Shown here: positions 46,563 through 57,952 of the stretch, piece after piece
Position numbering within the stretch: the first letter of the stretch is position 1
How the letters are laid out: the number at the start of each line of letters is the position of its first letter
NCBI RefSeq assembly: GCF_037203705.1
Contig: NZ_JBBCAT010000004.1
Coordinates: forward strand, 1 to 64,000
DNA: 64,000 nucleotides
From: Prosthecomicrobium sp. N25
Lineage (GTDB): Bacteria > Pseudomonadota > Alphaproteobacteria > Rhizobiales > Ancalomicrobiaceae
Direction of reading: 5' to 3'
Notes under the pieces: generated by a model
What the model saw: only the letters and a program-made list of their open reading frames with translations
What the model was told of the DNA's origin: nothing
The model's database searches: none
Program-made: the position numbers and the translations under genes

Positions 46563-47012
46563 ATGATGGCGCGACCGCGTTCCGGCACCGACGAGGCGGT
46601 CTATGCCGTCCTCTGCGGGTCCGACAAGCCGATGACGGCCTACCAGCTGCTCGATGCGCTGAGGCCGCAGGGCGTGCAGTCTCCGCCCGTGGTCTACCGC
46701 GCCCTGGAGCGGCTCGAACGCGACGGTCGGGTGCACCGGCTCGAACAGCTCAACGCCTATTTCGCCTGCCACGGCCAGCACGAACATGCCGGCGCCGTCT
46801 TCGCCGTCTGCCGCGACTGCGGGCGCGTGGAGGAGTGGCCGGGGACGGAGGTGGATCGCGCTCTCGGGGCCGTGTCGGGCCGCGCCGGCTTTCGCCTGGA
46901 AGGCCGGACGATCGAGGTCCGCGGCCTCTGCGAGGCCTGCGCGGGTCGTGACGACGGGGCGGAGCCGGGCCCGGCGGGCCGCGTCCACGGGTGCGGGCAC
47001 GACCACTCTTGA
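46563..47012 (+). CDS. zur: Fur-family regulator, probably Zur
   Basis: A 149-residue Fur-family repressor. The winged helix (AYQLLDALRPQGVQSPPVVY, RALERLERDGRVHRLEQLNA) precedes a metal site rich in His/Cys (ACHGQHEHAGAVFAVCRDCG) and a second CxxC (CEACAG). The pattern resembles zinc-sensing Zur more than Fur. The His-rich end (GCGHDHS) adds ligands. Two adjacent ATG codons are possible starts after GGAGAA. Its stop overlaps the next transporter gene. No znuABC lies in the window. Confidence 0.82.
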   Translation: MMARPRSGTDEAVYAVLCGSDKPMTAYQLLDALRPQGVQSPPVVYRALERLERDGRVHRLEQLNAYFACHGQHEHAGAVFAVCRDCGRVEEWPGTEVDRALGAVSGRAGFRLEGRTIEVRGLCEACAGRDDGAEPGPAGRVHGCGHDHS

Positions 47013-47938
47013 GCGCCGAGGCGAGCGGGACCCGGGGCCCGGCGGCCGGCCGCGCGCTGCCATTGACGGCGGGCGTCTGGCTGGTCGTCCTGATGGCGAG
47101 CTGGGGCTTCCAGCTCGTGACCGTCAAGCTCGCCCTGCCCGAGATGTCCGCGGCGGCGCAGAGCCTCGTTCGCGCGATCCTGGCGACCGCGCTCCTCTCC
47201 GGCTGGATGCGGCTCCGCGGCGAGCCGATGCTCGTCCGCGACGCCGCGCTCGCGCCCGGGCTCTGGGTCGGCTCGGTCTTCGCGGTGGAGTTCCTGCTGA
47301 TCTTCGGCGGGCTCGCCTTCACGACCGCGTCGCGCGGGGTGATCTTCCTCTATTCCATGCCGCTGTTCACGGCGGGCCTGGCGCGCCTCTTCCTTCCCGC
47401 CGAGCGGCTCGACCTCTGGCAGACGGCCGGGCTCGGGGCGGCCTTCCTGGGGCTCGTCGTCGCCTTCGCGGACGGGCTCGGGGCGCCGACGGCGCCGAAT
47501 GCCTGGATCGGCGACCTCATGATGCTGAGCGCCGCCTTCCTGTGGGCGAGTTCGAACATCGTGATCAAGGCTACGGCGCTGCGCGCGGCTCCGGCGACCC
47601 GCGTGCTCTGGTATCAGCTCGCGCTGTCGATCCCGGTCTCGGCGATCGCGGTCGCGCTCGAGCCGCGGGCGCTTCCGGCCAGCCTTTCGCCGGGGGTCCT
47701 CCTGGTGATCCTCTACCAGTCGGTCTGGGTGGCGTTCCTGACCTACCTCGTCTGGTTCCGCCTGATGGCCCGCCACCCGGTGCCGATCCTGGCGGCCTTC
47801 TCGTTCCTGAGCCCGCTCTTCGCCGTCCTGTTCGGCCACCTGCTGCTCGGCGAGCGGCTGGACTGGCGGCTCGGCGCGGCGCTGGCGCTGGTCATCGGGG
47901 GCATGGTGCTGATCAACCGGCCGAAGTCCGGGCGGTAG
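46991..47938 (+). CDS. EamA/DMT-family transporter
   Basis: An inner-membrane carrier of ten helices in two EamA repeats. Repeat 1 has WLVVLMASWGFQLVTVKLAL and repeat 2 has LMMLSAAFLWASSNIVIKAT, and GLVVAFADGLGAP separates them. The substrate is unknown; relatives export amino acids or drugs. The start is uncertain: a GTG at 46991 (315 residues) or a TTG at 47009 overlapping the regulator's TGA (309 residues). Neither has a strong ribosome site, which fits translational coupling to the upstream Fur-family gene. Confidence 0.85.
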   Translation: MRARPLLSAEASGTRGPAAGRALPLTAGVWLVVLMASWGFQLVTVKLALPEMSAAAQSLVRAILATALLSGWMRLRGEPMLVRDAALAPGLWVGSVFAVEFLLIFGGLAFTTASRGVIFLYSMPLFTAGLARLFLPAERLDLWQTAGLGAAFLGLVVAFADGLGAPTAPNAWIGDLMMLSAAFLWASSNIVIKATALRAAPATRVLWYQLALSIPVSAIAVALEPRALPASLSPGVLLVILYQSVWVAFLTYLVWFRLMARHPVPILAAFSFLSPLFAVLFGHLLLGERLDWRLGAALALVIGGMVLINRPKSGR

Positions 47939-48002
47939 GGCCGGGCCACCCGGGCGCGGCACCCGGATCGACGGGAGGTACGAAGGCGCGACGGTCCAGG
48001 CG

Positions 48003-48326
48003 CTAGGTCTTGCGGGCGTCCGAGCGCGCCTCGAGAATGGTCAGGCGCCGCTCGTTGGCGAGGAAGCGCTCTTCGATCCCTTTGAAGGCGAAGGCGCGCG
48101 TCGACATCTCGCCGGCCAGCATGCTGTTCGTGACCTCGAAGTTGCGGTTCATTTCGGCGCGCAACTCCGCCAGCCCGACATGGAGGCCCTGCGTCTCGGA
48201 TTCGAAGTGTCGCTCGATCTCGGCGAATCTTCGATCGACAGCCGCGAAGCTGCTGCGGATCTCGGCGCGGAGCTCCTGGAGAAGGTGGAGGGTGTGGCTG
48301 GCGATCCTGTCGTCTTCGTCGGCCAT
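48003..48326 (-). CDS. Small coiled-coil hypothetical protein (107 aa)
   Basis: A 107-residue soluble protein dominated by a heptad-repeat coiled coil (LLQELRAEIRSSFAAVDRRF, AEIERHFESETQGLHVGLAE). Such short coiled-coil proteins, similar to tropomyosin-like or CCDC90-like fragments, are common and uncharacterised. The ATG at 48326 is the best start in frame. The upstream ribosome site is poor, and an extension to 48434 would add a hydrophobic 36-residue stretch. Confidence 0.55.
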   Translation of the reverse strand: MADEDDRIASHTLHLLQELRAEIRSSFAAVDRRFAEIERHFESETQGLHVGLAELRAEMNRNFEVTNSMLAGEMSTRAFAFKGIEERFLANERRLTILEARSDARKT

Positions 48327-48457
48327 GGGCGTGTCCGGTTTCGCTCTCGACACACTGGCACGGGTCTGCGAACAGGACAAGAACAAAATCAAAACACAAC
48401 TTTTGAATGTAAGCGCCCCGGCCGGCGGCGGCACGCGGCCGGCCGGGGAAGATCGGG

Positions 48458-48793
<336 letters not shown>

Positions 48794-48867
48794 GTCTGCC
48801 TCCTGCCCGGGTCAAGATCGGGCGTTCCGGTCCTGTCGACTTCGATATGCTCCCGAACGGCTCCGGA

Positions 48868-49104
48868 TCAAGCCTCCGGTGCGCTCGTCTGCAATGCGAG
48901 GGCATGGAGCTGGCCGCCCATCTTGCCCTTCAGCGCCTGGTAGACCATCTGGTGCTGCTGAACGCGGCTCTTGCCCTTGAAGCTCGCCGAGACCACTTCG
49001 GCCGCATAGTGGTCGCCGTCGCCGGCCAGGTCGCGGATCGTCACCGTCGCGTCGGGCAGGGCGGCCCGGATCATGGCCTCGATCTCGCGCGAATCCATCG
49101 CCAT
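48868..49104 (-). CDS. bolA: BolA-family protein
   Basis: A 78-residue BolA, the partner of monothiol glutaredoxins in [2Fe-2S] trafficking. IRDLAGDGDHYAAEVVSASF and the helix RVQQHQMVYQALKGKMGGQL with the final HALAL are typical, including a conserved C-terminal histidine. It lies 31 bases after purL, with grxD next. Confidence 0.94.
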   Translation of the reverse strand: MAMDSREIEAMIRAALPDATVTIRDLAGDGDHYAAEVVSASFKGKSRVQQHQMVYQALKGKMGGQLHALALQTSAPEA

Positions 49105-49135
49105 GGAAGTCTCCTCGTCCCCGCGCCGGCCGCCG

Positions 49136-51346
<2,211 letters not shown>

Positions 51347-51567
51347 CGGTCCTGTCGCGTCGGAACGGGGCGCCTCACGCGGTTCAATGAACCTTCCGCG
51401 CCGGATTCTCAAGGGTCGCGATTGGCATCGGGCGCGAATGGGGCCGATCCGTGACGGTGGCACCCGAACCGGCGAAAGCGCGGATACCTGCGTTTTTATT
51501 CAATTCACTTAACGGAATAGACCGACATTTTTCCTAGTACCGGATCGGCGGCCATGCGAGGACCCCG

Positions 51568-52812
51568 ATGCGCTTCATGCCTTCTATACCGCTGGCCGGT
51601 CGTGGCCGGGCCATCGTCGGCGACCGGGCCGGCAACGTGGCGATGACCTTCGCGCTCCTGTCCATCCCTCTCCTGGGCGCGGTCGGATTCGCGATCGATT
51701 ACGGCAACGCCGCGCGGGTGCGGGCGGAGCTGCAGGACGCGGTCGACGCGGCGGCGCTGGCCGCGGTGCGCGAGTTCGACGGAAAGTCCGACGAGCAGAT
51801 CCGCAAGATGGTGGATGCCACCGTCAGGGCCGAGGCGCCGGCCGGGGGAAAGTCCATCACGGCGCTGACGGTCGGCGTCGACCGGGCGACCCGGCAGGTC
51901 AAGGCGACCGCCACGGCGCGGGTCGGGACCACGCTGGCGGGCGTGTTCGGGCAGGATCACCTGGACGTCTCGGCGAGCACCAGCGTGGTCGGGCCGACGA
52001 ACCAGTACGTCACCATCTACCTGCTGCTCGACAACTCGGCCTCGATGGGCCTTGCGGCCACCTCGGAGGCTGCCGCGGCGATGAGGAAGGGCGTCGGCTG
52101 CCAGTTCGGTTGCCATGAACCGGAGGGTGGCCAGAAGATCTCGAACCTCGAATACGCGCGAAAGAACTCCATCAAGCTCCGGATCGACACGTTGCACGAG
52201 GGCGTGCTCGACATCGTCTCCGTCGCCAAGAAAACGGACCCCTCGGCGACCTATGTGAAGATCGGCGTCAGCTATCTCGACCAGCAGCTCGACAACGCGG
52301 TGAAGCCGACGCTCGACCGGTCGAAGGTGGAGGAGCTGGCCAAGACCTACAGCCTCGGCGACAGCACCTTCTTCTCGCAGCACATGGAAGCCTTCACCAA
52401 CTATGTCGGCAAGAGCGGGTCGGGGGCCAGCGCGTCGGATCCGCGCAAGGTGGTGCTCATGGTGACGGACGGCGTCCAGTCGCACCGCCCCTGGGTGCTG
52501 AAGGCGTCCGAGAACGACAAGGTGGCGGCCTTCGATCCGAAGGAATGCGACAAGCTGAAGAAGAACGGCGTCACGGTCGCGATCCTGGACGCCATGTACC
52601 TGCCGATCACGGGCGACTGGGGCTACAACGCGACTCTCGGACAGCCGAGCAAGACCCTCGCGGGCAAGACCCGGCGCGACGAGATCGAGCCAGCGCTCCG
52701 GGCCTGCGCGTCGACCAGCTACTACCTGTCGGCGGCGGACGATGCGGGCGTGAAGCTCGGGATGACGGATCTCCTGTCCCGCTATCTCAGCAGCGTCCGG
52801 CTGACGAACTGA
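51568..52812 (+). CDS. TadE/G-like pilus protein with von Willebrand A domain
   Basis: A 414-residue protein. Residues 15-45 form an N-terminal membrane helix preceded by GRAIVGDRAGNVAMTFALLS, the TadG/TadE-like start (pfam Flp-assembly type). A vWA domain follows with MIDAS residues DNSAS at 155-159 (YLLLDNSASMGLA) and the later VVLMVTDGVQS. Cysteines near residues 178-182 (GVGCQFGCHE) could pair. TadG proteins belong to the Flp pilus apparatus, but no other tad gene is nearby. It interrupts the pur operon on the opposite strand. Confidence 0.82.
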   Translation: MRFMPSIPLAGRGRAIVGDRAGNVAMTFALLSIPLLGAVGFAIDYGNAARVRAELQDAVDAAALAAVREFDGKSDEQIRKMVDATVRAEAPAGGKSITALTVGVDRATRQVKATATARVGTTLAGVFGQDHLDVSASTSVVGPTNQYVTIYLLLDNSASMGLAATSEAAAAMRKGVGCQFGCHEPEGGQKISNLEYARKNSIKLRIDTLHEGVLDIVSVAKKTDPSATYVKIGVSYLDQQLDNAVKPTLDRSKVEELAKTYSLGDSTFFSQHMEAFTNYVGKSGSGASASDPRKVVLMVTDGVQSHRPWVLKASENDKVAAFDPKECDKLKKNGVTVAILDAMYLPITGDWGYNATLGQPSKTLAGKTRRDEIEPALRACASTSYYLSAADDAGVKLGMTDLLSRYLSSVRLTN

Positions 52813-52924
52813 TCCCGGACCGAGGATGGTCCTGGCTTGCCGGGTATCATCGCCCCGCGTTGGGGGTGCCCGCCGCGCGTGCTACGCCGGCCGCAGAGAG
52901 AGTGAGCTCTCCCGGCGGCGCCGC

Positions 52925-53623
52925 TCAGGCGGCCACCGCGACCGAGCGGACGAGGCTCTCGAAGATGCCGCGGCCGTCAGTCGAGCCCTGGATCGGCTCC
53001 ACGAAGTTTTCCGGATGCGGCATCATGCCCAGCACGTTGCCGCGCGCATTCGTGATGCCCGCGATGTGGTTGACGGAGCCGTTCGGGTCGGCCGCCATCG
53101 TGGATGCGCCGGCCTCATCGCAATAGCGGAAGACGACACGGCCCTCGCCCTCGAGGCGGGCGAGCGTCTCGGGATCGGCGAAATAGTTGCCCTCGCCGTG
53201 CGCGATCGGGGTGCGGATGACGGCTCCGGCCTCGTAGGCCGACGAGAAGGCCGTTTCCGCGTTCTCGACCCTGAGCCGGACGACCTTGCAGGCGAATTTC
53301 AGCGAGGCGTTGCGCATGAGGACGCCGGGCAGGAGGCCCGCCTCGGTCAGGATCTGGAAGCCGTTGCAGACGCCGATCACATGGCGGCCGGCTTCGGCAT
53401 GGCGGCGGACGGCCTCCATGATCGGCGCGCGCGCCGCGATGGCCCCGCAGCGGAGGTAATCGCCATATGAGAATCCGCCCGGAACGGCCACGACGTCGAC
53501 GTCCGGCAACTCGGTCTCGGCGTGCCAGATCATATGGGGCTTGGTGCCGGAGACGAGCTCCAGCGCATGCGCCATGTCGCGCTCGCGGTTGATGCCGGGG
53601 AAGACGACGACGGCGGACTTCAT
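52925..53623 (-). CDS. purQ: Phosphoribosylformylglycinamidine synthase I
   Basis: A 232-residue glutaminase subunit that supplies ammonia to PurL. The class I amidotransferase triad is visible: Cys in [19 protein letters not shown], His and Glu in [20 protein letters not shown]. The start [20 protein letters not shown] is standard. It follows purS by 13 bases. Confidence 0.96.
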   Translation of the reverse strand: MKSAVVVFPGINRERDMAHALELVSGTKPHMIWHAETELPDVDVVAVPGGFSYGDYLRCGAIAARAPIMEAVRRHAEAGRHVIGVCNGFQILTEAGLLPGVLMRNASLKFACKVVRLRVENAETAFSSAYEAGAVIRTPIAHGEGNYFADPETLARLEGEGRVVFRYCDEAGASTMAADPNGSVNHIAGITNARGNVLGMMPHPENFVEPIQGSTDGRGIFESLVRSVAVAA

Positions 53624-53636
53624 GGGACGGCTCCGG

Positions 53637-53876
53637 TCAGGCGAGCTCGATGCGGTAGTTCTCGATCACCGTGTTGGCGAGGAGCTTCTGGCACATCGCG
53701 TCGAGGCTCTCGCGCGCGCGGTCCGGGTCCTGTTCGGCCAGTTCGATCTCGATCAGCTTGCCCTGGCGGACGTCCTCGACGCCGTCGAAGCCGAGGCTCC
53801 CGAGCGCGCCCTGGATGGCCTTGCCCTGCGGATCCAGAACGCCGGTCTTGAGCGTGACGGTGATGCGGGCCTTCAT
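53637..53876 (-). CDS. purS: PurS subunit of the FGAM synthase complex
   Basis: A 79-residue PurS, the small scaffold linking PurQ and Pur[21 protein letters not shown] and [20 protein letters not shown] are typical. The ATG at 53876 matches the family start. An open frame upstream is the vapC remnant region. Confidence 0.93.
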   Translation of the reverse strand: MKARITVTLKTGVLDPQGKAIQGALGSLGFDGVEDVRQGKLIEIELAEQDPDRARESLDAMCQKLLANTVIENYRIELA

Positions 53877-53901
53877 GGGATCGTCCTCGAGAGGGGCGGG
53901 G

Positions 53902-54164
53902 TCAGGCGAAGAGCGCGACTCCCTCGGCTCCCGCGGCCCGTAGCATGGCGCCGTCCAGCGACGCAAGCATGGCGGCTCGCCGGAGTGCGAGCTCGACAGA
54001 GGCGGCATCGTGGGCGGTCAGGCCGCGGCGGCGGGTGAGGGCGAGGATGGCCTCGCCATCGATCCGGAGCGGGTTCGAAATGCGCCGTTGCGGTCGGCCT
54101 GTCGGTCGTCGGAGAGGCCGGCGGCGATCAACGCCGAAGCATCGAGGATAGGCGCTTCGGATCA
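53902..54164 (-). pseudogene. Remnant of a VapC PIN-domain toxin
   Basis: Two out-of-frame pieces of one PIN-domain ribonuclease toxin can be read. The N-terminal piece, near 54105-54149, gives ILDASALIAAGL, the first acidic residue and Ser motif of PIN domains. The C-terminal piece, 53902-54050, gives LTAHDAASVELALRRAAMLA then SLDGAMLRAAGAEGVALFA. A typical VapC needs about 390 bases; here the middle is missing and no start codon precedes the first piece. A short reading frame ending MQEIPDWSAEGRR at 54164 upstream could be the end of its antitoxin, though that is a guess. Confidence 0.65.
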
Positions 54165-54284
54165 GCGCCGGCCCTCGGCGCTCCAATCCGGAATCTCCTG
54201 CATCAGATCCTTACGCGATGTCGCGACCGGTGATCGATCGCGGAATCGCATTCCGGGGCGGGGCGATCGGCTCCGCCCCCGCAC

Positions 54285-55049
54285 TCACTGTACCAGCGTC
54301 GGCCCGGTGCCCGCGCTGCGCTCGTTGTCGTTCAGGATGCCCAGGCGGCGGGCGACCTCCTGGTAGGCTTCGAGCATGCCGCCGAGGTCGCGGCGGAAGC
54401 GGTCCTTGTCGAGCTTGTCGCCGGTGCCCTGGTCCCAGAGGCGGCAGCTGTCCGGCGAGATCTCGTCGGCGAGCACGATCCGCATCATGTCGCCTTCCCA
54501 CAGGCGGCCGAACTCGATCTTGAAGTCGACGAGACGGATGCCGACGCCGAGGAAGAGGCCGGAGAGGAAATCGTTGACGCGGATGGCGAGCGCCATGATG
54601 TCGTCGATGTCCTGCGGGGTCGCCCAGCCGAAGGCCGTGATGTGCTCCTCGGACACCATCGGGTCGCCGAGCTCGTCGTTCTTGTAGTAGAACTCGATGA
54701 TCGAGCGGGGCAGCGCGGTCCCTTCCGGGATGCCGAGGCGCGTCGACAGCGAGCCGGCCGCGACGTTGCGCACCACGACCTCGAGCGGAACGATCTCGAC
54801 CTCGCGGATCAGCTGCTCGCGCATGTTGAGCCGCTTGATGAAGTGGGTCGGCACGCCCAGCGAATTCAGCTGCGTGAAGATGAACTCCGAGATCCGGTTG
54901 TTCAGCACGCCCTTGCCGTCGATAACGGCATGCTTCTTGTTGTTGAACGCGGTCGCGTCGTCCTTGAAGTGCTGGATCAGGGTACCCGGCTCCGGCCCTT
55001 CATAGAGGATCTTTGCCTTGCCTTCATAAATGCGACGGCGACGATTCAT
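54285..55049 (-). CDS. purC: SAICAR synthase
   Basis: A 254-residue phosphoribosylaminoimidazole-succinocarboxamide synthase. [20 protein letters not shown], then [40 protein letters not shown] and [19 protein letters not shown] are family hallmarks. The ATG at 55049 is the expected start. Purine synthesis continues with purS and purQ on the same strand after the vapC remnant. Confidence 0.95.
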   Translation of the reverse strand: MNRRRRIYEGKAKILYEGPEPGTLIQHFKDDATAFNNKKHAVIDGKGVLNNRISEFIFTQLNSLGVPTHFIKRLNMREQLIREVEIVPLEVVVRNVAAGSLSTRLGIPEGTALPRSIIEFYYKNDELGDPMVSEEHITAFGWATPQDIDDIMALAIRVNDFLSGLFLGVGIRLVDFKIEFGRLWEGDMMRIVLADEISPDSCRLWDQGTGDKLDKDRFRRDLGGMLEAYQEVARRLGILNDNERSAGTGPTLVQ

Positions 55050-55462
55050 GGGGACGTACCGTGATCTCTCGAGAAAATCCATCTGACTTGCGTGTCTCCG
55101 GTCGGTGCGCTCCGGCTCTGCGGTGTCCGAAGTCGTCGCGTGCGGGGCTTGACCCCCCTCGGACCATCCGGCGCCCGCATCCCGCCTTTTCGAGGGCGCA
55201 CCTCTTCGAAGGACGACGCGCGGGCCGATGGAATCGTCCAACGGTCCCGCGCGCGCAAGGTGGCACACTACCCGATCGCCGGACGATCCACAATGCCGCC
55301 GCCCGCGAGCGCCACGGAACCCTACGGCAGGGAGGAGGCGGGCCGGGCCGACGAAAGCGCGGCCTTGCGCCGATTGATCTCAAGGTCGCCTGACGCTATG
55401 CAAGCGCCAACGATGCCCCATATATGGGGAGCGCCCACTGTCATTCCAGGAGCGAGGCCGAC
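55050..55462. other. Divergent gap between purC and the zeta-subunit gene
   Basis: 413 bases without a credible gene separate two divergent genes. A perfect 14-base dyad CCCCATATATGGGG lies at 55416-55429, 34 bases before the zeta gene. Its AT core may be a -10 region or an operator. Overlapping open frames here are Arg-rich shadows. Confidence 0.4.
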
Positions 55463-55783
55463 ATGTCCATGTTCGACAAGCGTGAGGAAGGGTTCGAGAA
55501 GAAGTTCTCGCATGACGAAGAACTCCGCTTCAAGGCGACGGCCCGGCGCAACAAGCTGATCGGCCTGTGGGCGGCCGAGAAGCTCGGCCTGGTCGGCGAG
55601 AAGGCGGAGGAATATGCGCGCGAGGTGGTCCGCGCCGACTTCGACGAGCCGGGCGACGACGACGTGTTCCGCAAGATCCGCGGCGATTTCGATGCCGCCA
55701 ACGTGGCCCAGTCGGATCATCAGATCCGGCGGACCATGGAGGAGCTGATGGCGACCGCCGCGGAGCAGATCCGCAAGGGCTGA
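55463..55783 (+). CDS. F1Fo-ATPase inhibitor zeta subunit (DUF1476)
   Basis: A 106-residue alphaproteobacterial zeta subunit, a natural inhibitor of F1-ATPase hydrolysis first defined in Paracoccus. The start MSMFDKREEGFEKKFSHDEE and then LRFKATARRNKLIGLWAAEK is the conserved inhibitory N-terminus, followed by a four-helix bundle (GEKAEEYAREVVRADFDEPG). The ATG at 55463 has GGAGCGAGG ahead. A strong terminator follows. Confidence 0.93.
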   Translation: MSMFDKREEGFEKKFSHDEELRFKATARRNKLIGLWAAEKLGLVGEKAEEYAREVVRADFDEPGDDDVFRKIRGDFDAANVAQSDHQIRRTMEELMATAAEQIRKG

Positions 55784-55811
55784 ACCCGAGGGCGACCTCA
55801 AGGCCTCGCCG

Positions 55812-55842
55812 AACCCCGCCGTCCTGGACGGCGGGGTTTTTT
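55812..55842 (+). terminator. Rho-independent terminator of the zeta-subunit gene
   Basis: A stem formed by AACCCCGCCGTCC and its complement GGACGGCGGGGTT is followed by a run of six T. It lies 28 bases past the stop. Confidence 0.92.
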
Positions 55843-55964
55843 ATCGGCTTCCGCAGACCAGGGCTTCGCGCCTGCGGCTTCCCAGCGCAGCCCGATCCAC
55901 TAGGATCGGGGCCGACTGGGACGGCCGACGGCAGACGCGGCCGGCAGCGAGGGGTGAGGCGCCA

Positions 55965-56735
55965 ATGAGTTCGTTCGATTTCCGGACCCGCGTGATGCAG
56001 GGTCCGACGGTGTTCATGTCCTGGGTGTCGATGCCGGAGCCGCTCGTCGCGGAGGCGACCGCGCGGGCGGGGTTCGACGCCGTCAACATCGACATGCAGC
56101 ACGGCCTGCACGATCCGGTGTCCGTCATGCGGGCGATCGGGGGCGTGGCGGCGGCCGGCAAGCCGGCGGTCGTGCGGGTCCCGCTCGGCGACTTCGCCAT
56201 GGCGAGCCGGGCGCTCGACATGGGGGCATCCGCGGTGATCGCGCCGATGATCAACACGGTGGCGGACGCGCGCGCCTTCGCGGAGGCGACGAAGTTTCCG
56301 CCGCTCGGCAAGCGGAGCTGGGGTCCGGCGCGCGCGATGACGCTGCGCGGGGAGACCGACGGCACGCGGCACCTCGCTTCGGTCAATGGCGAGACGCTCG
56401 CGCTGGCGATGATCGAGACGCGCGAAGCGCTGGACAACCTCGAGGCCATCCTGGACGTCGACGGGATCGACGGGGCCTTCGTGGGGCCGTCGGATCTGTC
56501 GATCACGCTCTCGGACGGAGCCTACGTGAACGGCGATGCGCCCATCGTCGACGAGCCGGTGCGGCGGATCCTGGCGGCCGCGGAGGCGCGCGGCAAGGTG
56601 GCGGCGATCTACGCCATCTCGGGCGCCCGGGCGCGGCAGATGGCCGTCCTCGGCTACCGGCTGGTCGCGATCGCCCAGGACCAGCTCTACCTGGCGCAGG
56701 GCGCCAAGGCGATGCTGGCGGAGGCACGGGGCTGA
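55965..56735 (+). CDS. HpcH/HpaI-type aldolase
   Basis: A 256-residue class II aldolase/citrate-lyase family protein (relatives cleave 4-hydroxy-2-oxo acids). AGFDAVNIDMQHGLHDPVSV contains the catalytic-site DMQHG, with the general-base His, and GASAVIAPMINTVADARAF and then MIETREALDNLEAILDVDGI with GPSDLSITL give the metal and substrate site. The exact acid is unknown, and no degradation genes adjoin it. Confidence 0.9.
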   Translation: MSSFDFRTRVMQGPTVFMSWVSMPEPLVAEATARAGFDAVNIDMQHGLHDPVSVMRAIGGVAAAGKPAVVRVPLGDFAMASRALDMGASAVIAPMINTVADARAFAEATKFPPLGKRSWGPARAMTLRGETDGTRHLASVNGETLALAMIETREALDNLEAILDVDGIDGAFVGPSDLSITLSDGAYVNGDAPIVDEPVRRILAAAEARGKVAAIYAISGARARQMAVLGYRLVAIAQDQLYLAQGAKAMLAEARG

Positions 56736-56748
56736 CGGCCGGCGGGCG

Positions 56749-57435
56749 TCAGCGCCGGGCCGGGAGGTAGAGAAGGTCCACGGTGCCGTTCCGCCCGCAG
56801 AAGGGCGGTTCGGGCCCGGCCTCGCCGGGCGGCGGTTCCGCCGAGACCTTCAAGGCGGCGCCGGACCGTTCCAGCCGCAGGCGCCAGCCGGACATCTCCT
56901 CGTCCGGGCGGGCCGGCGCGACGAGGGCGGCGCCGTCCGCCCTGGCCAGGCCCTGGAAGTCGCAAACCCAGCGGCCGAGGGCGCCGTCCTGGGTCGCGAG
57001 CGCGATCTCGAAGGTGCCGCCACCGTTCGCCCTCACCTCCAGGCCGCCGGCCGGGACGATCCACAGGCCCTCGAAGCCGGTCCGGGTCCCCGCCTCGATC
57101 GCCTCCAACTCCTTGACGCGCCCGGCGAGGTAGGCGGCTAGATCGAAGCCGTCCGCGCCGTAGGCCTCGTCGCGCAGGGCCAGGAAGCGGCGCTGGTGGT
57201 CGCGCAGCACGGTGCGCGCGTCCGGATCGAGCCGGGTCACGGCGGCCTTGTAGGCGAGGGCGATGTCCCTGTCGCGCTTGGCGAGCGGCTTGGAGCGGCA
57301 GATCGCCTGCTCGACGGCAAGCTCCGCCGTGCGGCAGTCGAAGGACGGCTGCGCCCGGGCTGTCGAGCCGATCGCCAGAAGGGCAAGGAGCGCCAGCGCC
57401 GAAACGGCCAGGAGCGCCGGGAGGCGATACATCAT
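56749..57435 (-). CDS. Secreted LprI-like (DUF1311) protein
   Basis: A 228-residue protein with a signal peptide (residues 1-28, GSTARAQ). Residues 30-110 match the LprI N-terminal domain, FDCRTAELAVEQAICRSKPL then AKRDRDIALAYKAAVTRL, with its two conserved cysteines. The C-terminal half is beta-rich with two further cysteines (RWVCDFQ, PPFCGRNG). Domain relatives inhibit host lysozyme in mycobacteria, but function here is unknown. It lies convergent with the aldolase gene, 13 bases away. Confidence 0.75.
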   Translation of the reverse strand: MMYRLPALLAVSALALLALLAIGSTARAQPSFDCRTAELAVEQAICRSKPLAKRDRDIALAYKAAVTRLDPDARTVLRDHQRRFLALRDEAYGADGFDLAAYLAGRVKELEAIEAGTRTGFEGLWIVPAGGLEVRANGGGTFEIALATQDGALGRWVCDFQGLARADGAALVAPARPDEEMSGWRLRLERSGAALKVSAEPPPGEAGPEPPFCGRNGTVDLLYLPARR

Positions 57436-57952
57436 GAGATTAGAAACTCTCGAAAAAGCGGCGACCCTATCAAGGAAACGCAGAACTCGATCCTAGCCTT
57501 GGCCCGTTTCCGGCCGATTTCGTTGCTGCATCGGCCGGGGAGCTCTTTCGTTGCCGGGGAGCCGCCGGGCCGCCTCGTGCTCGCCTGGCAGATCGCCCCG
57601 GACTGGCGCTTCGACCCGGCGATCGACAAGCCTGTGGAGGTGACCTTCACGGCCGACGGCGATGGAACGGTGGTCCGCCTCGAGCACCGCGGCCTGGAGG
57701 TCTACGGCGGGAAGGCCGCCGGGGTGCGGGCGATCTACGACAGCGAGGGCGGCTGGACCGGCATCCTGGCGCTCTACGGGGCGGCAGCGGAGGGTTGAAC
57801 CGGGCGTGCCGGTTTGCCGGCGCGAGGCCGGACGCACCGGATCGGGCTCGGCTTCTGGCGGGACGGCGAGGCCAAGATCCAGGCCGAATCCGGCGGCTCG
57901 CCGGCGCGGTCCGGCCGAGAACTCATGATTGTCGCCCGGTCCGGGAGCGGCT
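57436..57952. other. Decay region with SRPBCC fragment
   Basis: 517 bases separate the LprI-like gene and the redox protein. Besides the SRPBCC remnant below, the stretch 57799-57952 has no recognisable coding content. The lack of an intact gene, together with a truncated one, suggests past deletion. Confidence 0.4.
57550..57798 (+). pseudogene. 5'-truncated SRPBCC (AHSA1-like) domain gene
   Basis: The 82 codons before the stop read GEPPGRLVLAWQIAPDWRFD and then LEHRGLEVYGGKAAGVRAIY with DSEGGWTGILALYGAAAEG. This is the C-terminal half of an SRPBCC/START-type ligand-binding protein, which normally has about 150 residues. The N-terminal half is absent and no start codon with a ribosome site fits. 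In Hyphomicrobiales such genes often follow an ArsR-type regulator, but none is present here. Confidence 0.6.
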
